A stretch of DNA of 64,000 bases from Lentinula raphanica (Eukaryota > Basidiomycota > Agaricomycetes > Agaricales > Omphalotaceae), in the NCBI GenBank assembly GCA_027919835.1, contig JANVFP010000020.1:248001-312000 (forward strand), written 5' to 3'. The notes under the pieces were generated by a model. The model made no database searches, was not told the DNA's origin, and saw only the letters and a list, made by a program, of their open reading frames with translations. A program made the translations under genes and the position numbers. Positions 44,867-57,000 of the stretch are shown piece after piece; position 1 is the first letter of the stretch; every line of letters begins with the position of its first letter.

Positions 44867-47800
44867 CAGCTGATGTTGTAAAAATACTTTAAAACAAGCT
44901 GTGAACTTCACGGTGGTGTATTGTAATCCATACCGTGAACTTCACAGTGCACTAAAAAGTTCACCGGGGCTGCTGGAATAGCTCCGGGAACCTGCTAAAA
45001 ATTGCCGGGGGCCCTCATATAATTCCGAGAGGTCTGTAGATTATTTCCTTTTTGGTTATATTATTTAAATAAATGTATATAGGTAAATAAAATATATATA
45101 AAATCAGTAAAATACTCAAAAATTAGGAGAAAAATGATTTGCTTAAAGAAAGGAGAAAATAACCTGATTGATACATTGCCTTTTTTGGTAAGAATACATA
45201 TAGGGTCCAAATAGGTCTCTAAAAATATGGGAAAAAATCATAAATAATCCAAAAATATACACAGTAGGCATAAAACAATTCTATTGTTAGAAGACATATG
45301 TCTAGGGTATATATTGGTGCCTGATAATAGAAAAATGTCATATGGAATCCAGAATTAGCTAACACAGGGCACTGATTACCTCAGGCACATCAAAACTACT
45401 CAAAAAGGAAATTGGTCTAAAAATAGAACTTGATGTCATCTTGTAGTAAAAAACCTGAAAAGATCATAAAAAATATTGAAAAAATTCAAGGGTGCCTCAT
45501 TGTCCCTGAAAATGCAAAATAAAAAAAAATACGCGACAAGTGTAAAAAATTTTATCACTCCAAATTATACTAGATCCTCTATTCATTCAATATATCTGAT
45601 GCACAAGCTATTTTTAGCACCCCCAGTACCCTCAGGCACCTAGAATAGCTTATATCATTCAATATATTCAGCATACTCAATGCTTATTATACTTAACACA
45701 CTTAACAATGAAAAATCTTAGAATAGTATTCATGTGTATTCTACTCAACACACTCAACAATGAAAAACCTCGAAACAGTGTTCATGTGTATTATACTTAA
45801 CATACTCAACACACTTAACAATGAAAAAACTCAGAACAGTGCTCATGTGTGTTACACTTAACACACTTCATCAATCAATATAATATACTTAACAATCAAA
45901 AACTTGGAGTAGTGTTATCACACATTATACTTAACACACTTCATCAGTAAGTATAACATACCTTCAATAGGACATTGTTATACTATAACACACTTATAAC
46001 AACGAGTTTTGGGCGCTTATGGGCGCTTATTTGGTGTTTTTCAGTCGAAATTCATTAATAGCACACTCAATAATTTTTGTGTGGGCTCTATATCGTGTCA
46101 GGATGTTGTCTATATCATATTCCTCTAGATATAATTTGGAGAACTCGAAAATATAACCTGTGTGGCTAGCTATACTATAATCTTTTGTGATATAACAGTG
46201 TTCATCAGGAAAAATATTCTCATCTTTAGAGTCCCCAGAGATACCCCCCAATTCCTAGGTAGTCTCAGAGAGCCTAGAGTATCTGAGTTCTTTGGGGCTT
46301 CTAAAAGTTCTCTGAGTGCTTTCTAGTGCTTTCTGGTGCTTTCTGGTGCTTTCAGGATCTTTCAGGATCTCTAGGATGTTTTTTGATCTTTCAAAGCTCA
46401 CAAAAATCTCTGAGCAGCCTAGGAATTGGGGGGTATCTCTAGGAACTCTAGAGATGGGAATATTTTTCCTGATGTTTTATATAAATGCCAATGCATATGT
46501 CCATGTAATGCAAGTATACTGATGCTGGTCCATCAGGAAAGGACTCCTACAGTCTACTGGCAGTGTCTGTACATGATTCAGATAGCTATCATCAAGGTTG
46601 GACACTGTGATACACATGTACATGTTTCATGTACACTATAGATGTCTACACTTACATGTAACAATAGATGTCATATTCAATGACCCCCATTACAAATCTC
46701 TTGGCTGTATCACATAGAGTTAGCATAGAATAAGTTGTAGGATGACTCTTTTCATGACCCAGCAGCAGTTTGACTTCATACCATGGGTGTATGCACTGTC
46801 ATTTACATAAAACACTGTTATATCACAAAAGATTATAGTATAGCTAGCCACACAGGTTGCATTTTCGAGTTCTCCAAATTATATCTAGAGGAATATGATA
46901 TAGACAACATCCTGACACAATATAGAGCCCACACAAAAATTATTGAGTGTGCTATTAATGAATTTCGACTGAAAAACACCAAATAAGCGCCCATAAGCGC
47001 CCAAAACTCGTTGTTATAAGTGTGTTATAGTATAACAATGTCCTATTGAAGGTATGTTATACTTACTGATGAAGTGTGTTAAGTATAATGTGTGATAACA
47101 CTACTCCGAGTTTTTGATTGTTAAGTATATTATATTGATTGATGAAGTGTGTTAAGTGTAACACACATGAGCACTGTTCTGAGTTTTTTCATTGTTAAGT
47201 GTGTTGAGTATGTTAAGTATAATACACATGAACACTGTTCTGAGAGTTTTCATTGTTAAGTGTGTTATGTGTGTTAAGTATAATACACATGAACACTGTT
47301 TCAAGGTTTTCATTGTTGAGTGTGTTGAGTAGAATACACATGAATACTATTCTAAGATTTTTCATTGTTAAGTGTGTTAAGTATAATAAGCATTGAGTAT
47401 GCTGAATATATTGAATGATATAAGCTATTCTAGGTGCCTGAGGGTACTGGGGGTGCTAAAAATAGCTTGTGCATCAGATATATTGAATGATTAGAGGATC
47501 TAGTATAATTTGGAGTGATAAAATTTTTTACACTTGTCGCGTATTTTTTTTTATTTTGCATTTTCAGGGACAATGAGGCACCCCTGAATTTTTTCAATAT
47601 TTTTTATGATTTTTTCCGATTTTTTACTACAAGATGACATCAAGTTCTATTTTTAGACCAATTTCCTTTTTGAGTAGTTTTGATGTGCCTGAGGTAATCA
47701 GTGCCCTGTGTTAGCCAATTCTGGATTCCATATGATATTTTTCTATTATCAGGCACCAATATATACCCTAGACATATGTCTTCTAAAAATAGAATTGCCT

Positions 47801-48199
47801 ACTGTGTATATTTTTGGATTATTTATGATTTTTCTCCATATTTTTAGGGACTTATTTGGACCCTATATGTATTCTTACCAAAAAAGATAATGTATCAATC
47901 AGGTTATTTTCTCCTTTTTTAAGCAAATCATTTTTTCCCTAATTTTTGAGTATTTTACTGATTTTATATATATTTATTTACCTATATACATTTATTTAAA
48001 TAATATAACCAAAAAGGAAATAATCTACAGACCTCTCGGAATTATATGAGGGCCCCCCGGCAATTTTTAGCAGGTTCCCGGAGCTATTCCAGCAGCCCCG
48101 GTGAACTTTTTAGTGCACTGTGAAGTTCACGGTATGGATTACAATACACCACCGTGAAGTTCACAGCTTGTTTTAAAGTATCTTTACTGCTACAGGTGG
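44867..48199. mobile_element. Foldback element, second copy, 3.3 kb
   Basis: The left end (about 44867, ending TGTAAAAATACTTTAAAAC) mirrors the right end at 48199, and inverted arms of about 1.33 kb run to about 46202 and 46809. The arms share with the element at 8.9-11.5 kb the CTCAGGCACATCAAAA segment, AACACACTTAACAATGAAAA repeats and GGGCGCTTATGGGCGCTTAT. Unlike that copy, the arms are separated by a unique spacer of about 600 bp. The spacer contains a smaller element at 46203-46474. No transposase is present. Confidence 0.85.
46203..46474. mobile_element. 272-bp MITE with CATCAGGAAAAAT ends
   Basis: The left end CATCAGGAAAAATATTCTC and the right end, read in reverse, CATCAGGAAAAATATTCCC form inverted repeats. 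The internal AATTGGGGGGTATCTC is also paired with CCCCCCAATT on the other side and matches the subterminal motif at 18280. Flanks are T-rich (TT on both sides), so the target duplication is uncertain. Confidence 0.75.
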
Positions 48200-48955
48200 T
48201 CAATTCGCGTTTGGACTTGAGACCACCATCAAAACGTTTTTCCAAATCGGGCACCCCGATTCCATCGTTCTAGAATCAGACCAACAGAGTCATGTGATCG
48301 GATCAACCTAGTCATCTGACCGTGGTGATGATGTCATCGGCTTTCGAGGGCTCAAGCCTAAGAGGGGGATACTGTTACGACCATAATCCTCGGAGCTTCA
48401 CTCGGCGATTGGACTTAGAGATTTCCTGAATCTCTCCAGTCTTACCTAGCAGTGTCCGCCTTGTCCCTCCTTCCAATGCTGTCGGCGTATTGGTCTGGTA
48501 TTATACTTTTGATTATGATCTTATTGTTTTATTCTCTGACAGCTCAGCTGACCTTTATATTGATTTACTTTACAATAGCTTATTGTCTTTCTCACCTCTG
48601 ATGCTGTAGTACCAAAATGTGTATCGCCTTATTGTACTTTAGATTAGACTGACTATCCATACAGTATATAAGGAGCCTGTACATACTTACCTACCTCAGT
48701 TTTAATATCAACTTGGATTACCTCATTAACGTTAACACTCACCTCTGTGCTCTCGGTGTCATCTTGATCATTGATCATTGCCGACTCCGAACCTCCATTG
48801 GACTTCGTACATGTTGTACTTGTCCTCATCTGCTCTCTTGGTTGAACACGGTAACATGGCGAGGGTGTTGCTCAATAACTTAACAACACTAACATTCAAC
48901 AATCCTCTGTGTCTCTGATCGGAGCTCCAACTCTGTCGGTGGCAAGGTCCTAACA
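48200..48955 (+). mobile_element. Gypsy-like 3' remnant and LTR
   Basis: After a short stretch resembling the 3' end of a pol gene comes the purine tract AAGAGGGGGAT. A likely LTR runs from TGTTACGACC at 48373 to CCTAACA at 48955 (583 bp, TGTTA...TAACA ends). A TATA-like TATATAAGGAG lies inside at about 48664. The 5' LTR and internal genes are absent. Confidence 0.65.
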
Positions 48956-49066
48956 CAAGTTGATTTTGAGGTCAAGCCTACAGTACAAACTACTAAGGCT
49001 TATATACCAGTCTTGGAGTAATCAAGTTCCAAAGCTGTCAAGTAATTAACAATGACTACTGTAAAA

Positions 49067-51575
49067 TCATAACAAAAGAATAAATGTACTCATTGTAAAA
49101 TGAAAGACAATAAGAGTGATAAGCATAAAGACAATAAGGAGTGTGGCTGTGTATCTGAATTGGACCAGAGTAGCTCCAGATTGGAGCCCCTTCATTCTTG
49201 CCTGCTCTGTATCCTTCTCCCTCTCCTTCCCCCTATCCTTATTATCTGATTTTTCTTCCCTTTTCATCTTCTCTACCTCTTGTTCTTTCTCAGTTTGTCC
49301 ATATGCCTCAGCTGCCATATTTTCTTGCTTTTCTCTAGCTTCTTGTTCTATCTCTACAATCTCTGTATAATACTCTCCTTGATTATCAATATTTGCACCA
49401 TAATCTTCAAGGAGTTTGATAATATTATGATGACCCTGAGATACTGCTGCTGAAAGTGCTGTCTTATACTCTCCACCCTGGATATTGACATTTGCATTAT
49501 ATTTCAAAAGTAACTCAGTAATATCTTGATGGCCCACAAATGCTGCTACTTGAAGTGCTGTTCCAAGATATTTTGCCAATGTATCAATATTTCCTTGAAA
49601 ATTTGAGATTCTGCCAAAACTGAACTGATACATCTTTGAATAACTTACCTGTGGTTGATATAAGGTTTGTTTTGTGAGATACACTACTTTGATTTATGGA
49701 ATCTTTTGTATTATCATTGAATAATATTTTTTGAGCAGTTCTTATCAAGCCAAAGAATGCAACAATATGCAAAGGAGAACAATCTCCAAATATTTGACCT
49801 GTTATTGGAAATTTGGAATAATCATCATTAGTATATTCATTCTTCCATTTTATGAAAGAAGCAGAATTCCTCTCTAAAAAGACTTGAGTAAGCTGTATTG
49901 TACTTGCAACTGGATCTTCAGCTTTCTCATTGTATTGACTATGTTCACCCCAATATTGAGTTGCATATTTCCTGAATGTATCAACTGTAGATTGAGTATC
50001 ATCATGATCTATAATATCATCTTTACTTTGTTGTAACAGATAAATGAGTGACATTTGAGCAATGATATTATGTGCTATTTGTGCATTGAGATTGAATGAT
50101 TTTCTGACTTGAGTATTATTGCAGCTTGTGATCAGAAACTCCTTCACAGTGGCATGTGCAAGCTGGACAACCTGATTACCATCAATAGTAATTAGAGTAG
50201 TATCAATAACATTTTCTAATGGCCCCAGCATGCCAGTATCAAATTCAAGTGTCAATGATTCTAAATCAAATGAAAGGATTGTTGAAACTTTACTCATATG
50301 CAAAGGTTCAAAAGAATATAGAAGCCATAAAAGCAGATGATGTGCATTCTCAGAATTGATACTTTCTTTACATTTTTCAAGAGCTTTTATATATATATCC
50401 TCCAAAGTTGCAGGTAACAAAACTAGTGTTTTTCTTATACTGCCTGCACTGACACATTTGCTCAATAATTGAAGCTGACAATTGATATAATAGAAACTGA
50501 AGTTGTGTTATATTTCAATATAGAGCAGAGTAATACAACTATCAAAACTTACCCTCCATCTGCTTTTTTCATTAATGCTATCTCCACTTCACCTCTTAAT
50601 AATGGACTTAGATATGATGTTTGTCTTTTTATATAAGTAAAAATATCATTATCAAGCCTATCTTCATTGTTCAGAGATATTTGAAGGCAACAAAATTCCT
50701 TGGGTGCATTATTCCTACTTGTGATCACTATTCTGACTAATGAATAGCTAGTTATTTTCACAAGAAATTCCCAAATTAATTTAGTCTCCTCATATTTACA
50801 TTCATCCACAGCATCAATTGAAATATAGATTTGATGCTTCTTTTGAACCAGATCCTCTGTAATTTCTATTAATGCATCAACTGCTTTAGAACAGGTAAGT
50901 TTGAACTCAGAAAGCCCATGTTTAGATGATTCATGTAGATGTTTCAGTACATGATGAATTTTCCTGTTATGGGCACCAAGTTGTAAAAGAAGTGATGCTA
51001 GTAAGCCTTGGAAATTTGTTTTGCCTCCAGTGTTATCACGAGTATCAAAGTAGTGACAAGCAGTCAAACTTGAGGGACTTGTATCCATGAGATTTTGAAT
51101 GATAGTTGTGCTAAATAAATGATTCATCAATTTATAATCTTATAACTAGGACAAATCAGTAAACTTGCATCAAAATAGTTTTTCCAGATCCAGCTGCACC
51201 ATAATGACAGTGGTCAGAGTCCCAATCTGAGATCATAATTCATTATACCTTACCTTTTCCTTGAATCCATAAAATATTTCCTCCCTTTTCTTCCTTCCTC
51301 CACTTGAGAAAAGTAGAATCTTCAAGGATCCATTCACCTATTCCTTCTAGCCTTTTATCTAAAGCAGCTGAAAAATTGATAGAAGAATCTGGGGCAGCAA
51401 TCCAAGTCCTGAGTTTTTCCTCTTCATCACTTGAGAGATCTAAATATTCCAATCATCATTACTGAATAGTAGCATTTCTTATATTCTACTCACAATAATA
51501 GTTGTTGTTGATATCTCCTCCTGATGCATTGAATATTGCTTCACTGATGTTGAAATCATGTGCACCACTGAACAT
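49067..51575 (-). CDS. NACHT-ankyrin protein with C-terminal membrane segment (gene 3)
   Basis: ATG at 51575 starts the FSGAHDFNISEAIFNASGGD exon. LSSDEEEKLRTWIAAPDSS follows; the P-loop is again split by an intron (GK / AGSGKTIL, about 51175-51245). The NACHT exon (about 50560-51130) has ACHYFDTRDNTGGKTNFQG and Walker B IYISIDAVDEC. The next exon (to about 49630) has CVSAGSIRKTLVLLPATLED, VVQLAHATVKEFL and SPLHIVAFFGLIRTA. The last exon holds only about two or three ankyrin units (GTALQVAAFVGHQDITELLL), then a Lys/Glu-rich coiled coil, and ends with a hydrophobic helix (ATLLIVFMLITLIVFHFTM), a likely membrane anchor. No stop or frameshift is seen, so this is the one apparently intact NACHT gene here. 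It has diverged from copies 1 and 2. A role in recognition or cell death is inferred from the class. Confidence 0.75.
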
Positions 51576-51745
51576 GTTGATAATCTTGCAAACAGATTGA
51601 GTATCCTTATAAAACAGTAGTTTACCTAGAAACCCACCTTATCTGCTGTGTAGCTGCCACTGTCAGTGCAAATATACAATAGTAAATATCAATATCATAT
51701 AATAACTGTTCAAATACCTTGTCTTGGAAAATCCTTGTAAGACAA

Positions 51746-52413
51746 CTATCAAAACTTCAATGACATTCTTGAAACCCTTTGATGCTGCTATTTGAATTGC
51801 ATGCCCTAACTGAATCTCCATGTTAACATTATCTAATACCCATTTTTAGAACTATTTGACATTTATTGATGAATTCTATTATATCACCTACCTGAATCAA
51901 GAATAGCCTCTAACTCATCACTCTGAAATCTTAGACTGTTTAGACTATCTTGGTTTACTAACATTTTTGCACTTCTCTGCAATCCAAAGAATGCAATAAT
52001 ATCCAATATGTTGTAGTCTTCAAATTTATCAATCACTGGGAGTCTTAGTTCTTGAAAATAATTTCTCTTCCAGTTTGAAAGTGAAACACTCTTTAGAAAG
52101 GTTTCTGTGAGTTTTATAGTATGTTCACATGGAATCTTTGCCCTTTCATTGTATTGGCTATGTTCTGCCCAATATTGAGTTGCATATTGCTCAAATGTAT
52201 CAATATGCCTGATTTTTATATTATATTGTGATGTTTTCCATATCTGGTGGTGAACATTTTGTTGTAGAAGATAAATGATACACATCTGTGCTATTATATT
52301 GTGTGCTAGATATGCATTGATTTCAAATAACTCTCCTGCATCATCATGGTTCTCAAGTAAGAATTCCTTAACAGATGCATGTGCAAGTTGAACAACATCT
52401 TTATTAATAGTAA
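51746..52413 (-). pseudogene. NACHT gene 2, 3' half, inverted and fused
   Basis: From 52413 the minus strand reads NKDVVQLAHASVKEFLLEN..., continuing exactly where the half at 40665-42079 ends, with the 8-bp TTACTATT present at both cuts. It goes on through IDTFEQYATQYWAEHSQYNE and NILDIIAFFGLQRSAKMLVN, an intron, and the start of the first ankyrin unit (LGHAIQIAASKGFKNVIEV). At about 51745 it switches into the 5' leader of the next gene (TTGTCTTACAAGG). It has no start and no array. Confidence 0.85.
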
Positions 52414-52523
52414 CACTTCAGGCAACCCCCCAAATATACCAAGTTAGGTAGGTAGACACCTGGCTTATTCCTTACCTAAGTAGGTTCAAATTCCCAGAAA
52501 ATCCTGATCCCAGGAAATTCCTT
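52414..52523 (+). repeat. KDZ element terminal inverted repeat, arm B
   Basis: It is 110 bp identical to 42080-42189, next to the inverted target duplication AATAGTAA. In the gene's own orientation this is the opposite end of the element from arm A. Confidence 0.9.
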
Positions 52524-53140
52524 AATGGCAGGAAATTCCTGACTTTTGGTTATTAGGAAGTCCCTACTTAGACATCACTTAGGAAATTCCTAATACCAAA
52601 TTAGGTCAACAATTCCTGACCTAAGTAGGCCCTGATTCCCAGACATTCCTGGGGTAGGAAATCCCTTGGCAAGGAGTTTTTAGCATGGGAATTTCCCAAG
52701 GCACAAAGTTCTACTAGGAATTCCCTTGAGTAAGAATTTCCTCAAGTAGGAACTCCCTTATGCAGGAATTTCCTCAGACAGGAATTCCCTTTAGTAGGAA
52801 TTTCCTCATACAGGAATTCCTTTCAGTAGGAATTTCCTCAGACAGGAATTCCTTTCAGTAGGAATTTCCTCAGACAGGAATTCCTTTCAGTGGGAATTTC
52901 CTCAGACAGGAATTCCTTCCAGTAGGAATTTCCTCAGACAGGAATTCCTTTCAGTAGGAATTTCATCAGTAAGAATTTCTTAAACTAGGAATTCCCTAGG
53001 TAGGAATTCCCTTAAGTAGGATTTCCCAGGTAGGAAGGAATTTTCTAAATTTCCCTAAGTAGGAATTCCCGAAATTTCCTAAGTAGGAATTCCCTGACCC
53101 TTCTTAAGTAGGAATTCCCTCAACTTTATTGCAGAACTCA
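52524..53140 (+). repeat. Subterminal repeats of KDZ element, arm B
   Basis: GGAATTCC and GGAATTTCC recur throughout. From about 52765 to 52960 a 32-bp unit (CAGACAGGAATTCCTTTCAG plus TAGGAATTTCCT) repeats five to six times. Confidence 0.85.
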
Positions 53141-53179
53141 TGTAACAGACATTTGATATTCTATCAACCAGTGACAATA

Positions 53180-56100
53180 TCAATATTCAGTATCATCATC
53201 ATCCAATACACTTCCAGCAGCATCTGCCAATTCTAATGTATCCATGCACTCTAACAAGCCCACATCGAGATCATCATCATCAAAAACACTAAACTCATCT
53301 GAACTTTCATCAACACCAGCTTCATCTGCATATTTTGTTATATCTGTTTCTGTTTCAAGAAGGTCTTGAATCATAACCAGATCAGAATCACTGGGACCCC
53401 AGTTATCGTTGGCCATGGGATAAGGTATCTTTCTCAAGTCCTTTTTCCAAACCAACAATAACTGCCCCAAGTAGACTCTGCGGTTGTGAAGCTGATGTAG
53501 AATATCTAGAAAGTGGAAAAGTGGACAAATGAGAACTTGACTTATCAAAGATGTTTGAATTACCTGGATCCATGACCACATCAATACTGTCTGTAACAAC
53601 TTGCCATTCCTCCCGCATCCACTGCTGCAGTGACCGCATCTCGTGTTTCAAACGAAGAAACTCTTCATCACATCTGTCTCGCAACAAGATGCTTCTAATC
53701 CCCCTTCGGACATTCTCATCACAAAGCCAAAGTGGAGGATTCTGGCCATCACTGGTTTCATCCAAACCCACATCTTGCCATATGTTGTCATCCACATCCA
53801 AGTTGAACAAGTCCTTCATGGGAATCAGTTTTGGTGAGGTTACATTGTGAGGCGCACGTTTTAAATCAATGAGTCGTTGCATCTCCGTGCATAAAGAGTT
53901 GTAGTGACGAGCTAGTTTCTGAATGCTAGGATCACGTTTCTTTACAGAGTCCTCAGTATGGATGTGGACTTTTCGATCTGTAATATTCATGAAGCATAAG
54001 TGAAGGGATAGAAGTCAAGCCAATAAGCCTACCATTATGTTGTTGTCGCCGAAATGATCGTTCAAGCCGATCACATTCAAACTTCCGTGCTGTCAATCTA
54101 CTACGAAGGCGCATCTTGATTGCCCTCGCATTCATCCGCAAGTTAATGAAAGGACTTCTAGCAAGATGTTGGTAGGATGCCTTGTCCTCGACACCTAGTT
54201 TCTGCTCCTCATGCAGAAGAGCTAACCTTGAATCAGACAATCTTTTTTGAAGGGCTGGTAGCTGAGCTTCTGCATCAGCAATGTCGTAGTCTTCGGCATC
54301 CAGGTCAGAGATTATTTCTTCAAGCTTTGAGATCCGATCGACCAGAGTCTCGCAAGCCTTTTTCAAACGCAAGGCAGTCTCAACGGCTTTCCTTCCTGCT
54401 TGTCTAGATTGGCCTGCCAGTGAACACACCTGATAAGACTAAGTGAAGAAGGGAAAACATGGAAGCCACATACGAGGAAGAGGTTGAGTCTGCGCTATGA
54501 CCTGACTCTTCCATTGTTCACGAAGAAAACCAACTCCATAGTTTGATTCCTTCACATCGTTATCGGCCTCATGGTACTTCACTTCTGCATTCATCCATTT
54601 GCGTGCAAGCCACTTGCCTATATTCATCAAACTTTCCCTTGAAGAATGCTCAACCTGGCTATCAAGAGTATAGAGGCGGAGATGATGCTGTGAACTCATT
54701 ATCAGTAATCATTTTAAATTGGATTCATTAGTACCTACACCGCACACACGCAGGTAAGCGATGAGCTTACTGATTGAGTGCCAGAACCGCTCACAGCCCT
54801 CCCCATCTGAGAGCCCAAACTGCTCACACTTTCGGGGATGATAAACACATTGGCAAGCCCATCCGTGACCGTAGGCATGAAACACAGATATTGCAAATGT
54901 TATTCGGTCAAGATAGTCATTGAGGAAGCCCCAGCGGACACAGCTGCGATGAAGCTGACAGCCTATATCGTATAGGATACCGACTGTCCAGGTACGGGGA
55001 AGATGTTGGAAGAGAAGGTCGATCAAGGTGAATGCATAATGCTGTCTTTCACCTGGTGAAGTCATGTTAACAAGCCACAACACGCGATCGTGCCGGCACA
55101 GTAACCCCATCAGTGCGGTGGAATTGAAGAATTGAGAGCTTGCTTTCTCTCTGGTTTCATCGGCGGCGGTGAAACTCTGCTCGCATGCATCTAGCACTGA
55201 ATTCGGAACCTTCAGTGGTCCCTCAAAGGCGTCAGTGTGTTCAGCAGTTGAATTCTTCCCCTTATCACGTCTGCCCTTGGAAGGTCGGACATCATCCACC
55301 AAATCTTCCCAAGCTTTCACTGTAGACTCCGGGACGAACACTGTTTTTGGATGACAACGCGGAGGATCTTGCTGCTGTTTATTATGTTTTTGGGTAAAAC
55401 ATGCATCGATACACACGATACTATTCAATCTAGTGGAGTTGAATATCATTAGCATGGCAAGCACAGCAAGAAAGAGTACCCTTACCCTTCACTGATAGTA
55501 CGATTTCCACCAAAGCACAGTGGGCATCTCGCACGTAGATACTCACTGGGCCGTGTCAGATCTGGGACTGTGACCTCATCATCGGATACATCACTCTCTT
55601 CATCAACTTCCCTCTCTCTCTCCACTCCTGGATCCACGAATTCAGAGAAATCCTTCGATGGTTCATCGCATTCAGGAAGCCATGAACGAGAGACAGCGAG
55701 TGTTGAATCGATGAGCTGCGTAGTCGCCTCGCGTAGACTGTTATACCACTGTAACGCATTTCCAAACCGTCTTCGAAGAGGATCCTGCGAAATTGATCAG
55801 TCTTGGCCAGATGGGAGTACGATGATACACAAACCTCTCCCCTCATGTTATATCCTTGAGCACCCAGAAACGCTTGGATGGTATCAGCCAATGCTGTCGT
55901 ATTCGGTGAAATTCGAAGGAATAACCGTCCAACAAACTCTAAGACAGGCATCTCCACTGCCAGACTTGGCTGTAAAGGAGCGCAAGGAAATAGACCATGT
56001 TCTACCAGCTGTACTGCTGCCGGTCGACATGGACAGACCAACAGAGACAATCTCTGCAGCTCTGTGGGATCATGAGAAGGTCTTCCGAGGTTCTCAAATG

Positions 56101-56604
56101 AGTAAACTCACCACGAAACCTCACAATCAGAACAGACAGTTCAATCTTTCTGTTCGAGCATGTACAACCCCTCGTTATAGGCGTTGGATCATTCTTCAAG
56201 TTCTCTGTCTCCCTCAACAACTTCATGTACGGCTTGATGACCTTTGGGATGACCTCGGTTACCCAACGGCGAAATTGCGCGAGCCGTTTGCGAGAGTGTG
56301 GAGTAGGTGCTTCTGGGACAGCACTGACTTGAACCTCACCACCGCCTTCAGTCGAGTGACGTGACATGGTGGCGGTGAGCAACTCGCTGGGGCGCTCCCG
56401 AAGTCCTACTTGTCCAAGCGGAATAGGTAGACGAGTTTTTTGCGTGAATTTTTTACCATTGGCTAGGTAAATCGTAGGGAGAGCGGCGAGCGTGCGTTTA
56501 CGTTTCGGAGATTTTACTGGAACAAAAGAATAATCGGGCGTAGATGCAGAAGCTTGAGTATCTGCTAATGATTTTCGTTTCTCTGCTCTGATTCGGGGAC
56601 GCAT
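53180..56604 (-). CDS. KDZ (Kyakuja-Dileera-Zisupton) transposase
   Basis: ATG at 56604 (MRPRIRAEKRKS) starts about nine exons. After a basic leader there is a CxC-type cysteine region with CPCRPAAVQLVEHGLFPCAP and VLEFVGRLFLRISPNTTALA, then DPLRRRFGNALQWYNSL and SEYLRARCPLCFGGN. The catalytic part has CIDACF (first Asp), ILYDIGCQLHRS (second Asp) and FGLSDGEGCERFWH (Asp/Glu), all present. A coiled-coil region (SKLEEIISDLDAED..., LTARKFECDRLERSF) and DENVRRGIRSILLRDRCDEE follow, and an acidic tail ends at 53180. These are the diagnostic motifs of KDZ transposases. No internal stop is evident and splice sites look good, so it may be functional. It is transcribed toward arm B. Confidence 0.9.
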
Positions 56605-56829
56605 GGCACTGAAAAGAAGATATAGTAAAGGTTGATGGTGCGGTTGACAGAGCGCGCCGCGCGCTGAACCTCGAACGTTTGGTCACGATATTTGACACAG
56701 CATTATTTGATACTCTACAACGGTAACATATGGCTACAGTGTCAACAGAGCAGTAGTAGTGAGCTACATATTGAGGTGATCGGTGACGCCAAGAAGGCAT
56801 GAAATCAACGGATGAGTACTGACCGAAGA
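56605..56829. other. Junction between KDZ gene and MFS fragment
   Basis: No feature is recognised. One end of the inferred inversion should lie here. Confidence 0.4.
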
Positions 56830-57000
56830 CGTAGAGAGTGAGACCGAGTTCTGCGTACGTTAGGCCGACGTGGAACGACTCCATGATTCCTGGAATGGTG
56901 GCGATGCATATTGCTGACAGTGAGCCAACGTAAGAGGTGAGCGTCATCCAGGTGACACAGAACCCAAGGAAGGCTCGTTTCTTTGATGACCAGTTCCTGC
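56830..57000 (-). pseudogene. MFS transporter exon fragment
   Basis: One exon flanked by a 3' splice site (TTTCTTCCGCAG, about 57001) and a 5' splice site (GTCAGT, about 56826) reads NWSSKKRAFLGFCVTWMTLT, GSLSAICIATIPGIMESFHV and LTYAELGLTLYVFG. This is the first membrane helix and following loop of fungal drug/H+ antiporter-type MFS transporters. A weak upstream piece (about 57060-57130) may belong to it, but the other eleven or so helices are absent. The gene was probably cut by the rearrangement at the KDZ element. Confidence 0.6.

Noticed and set aside
55570..56364. A 264-aa plus-strand ORF
   Set aside because: It is antisense to the KDZ transposase exons, which contain the conserved cysteine region.
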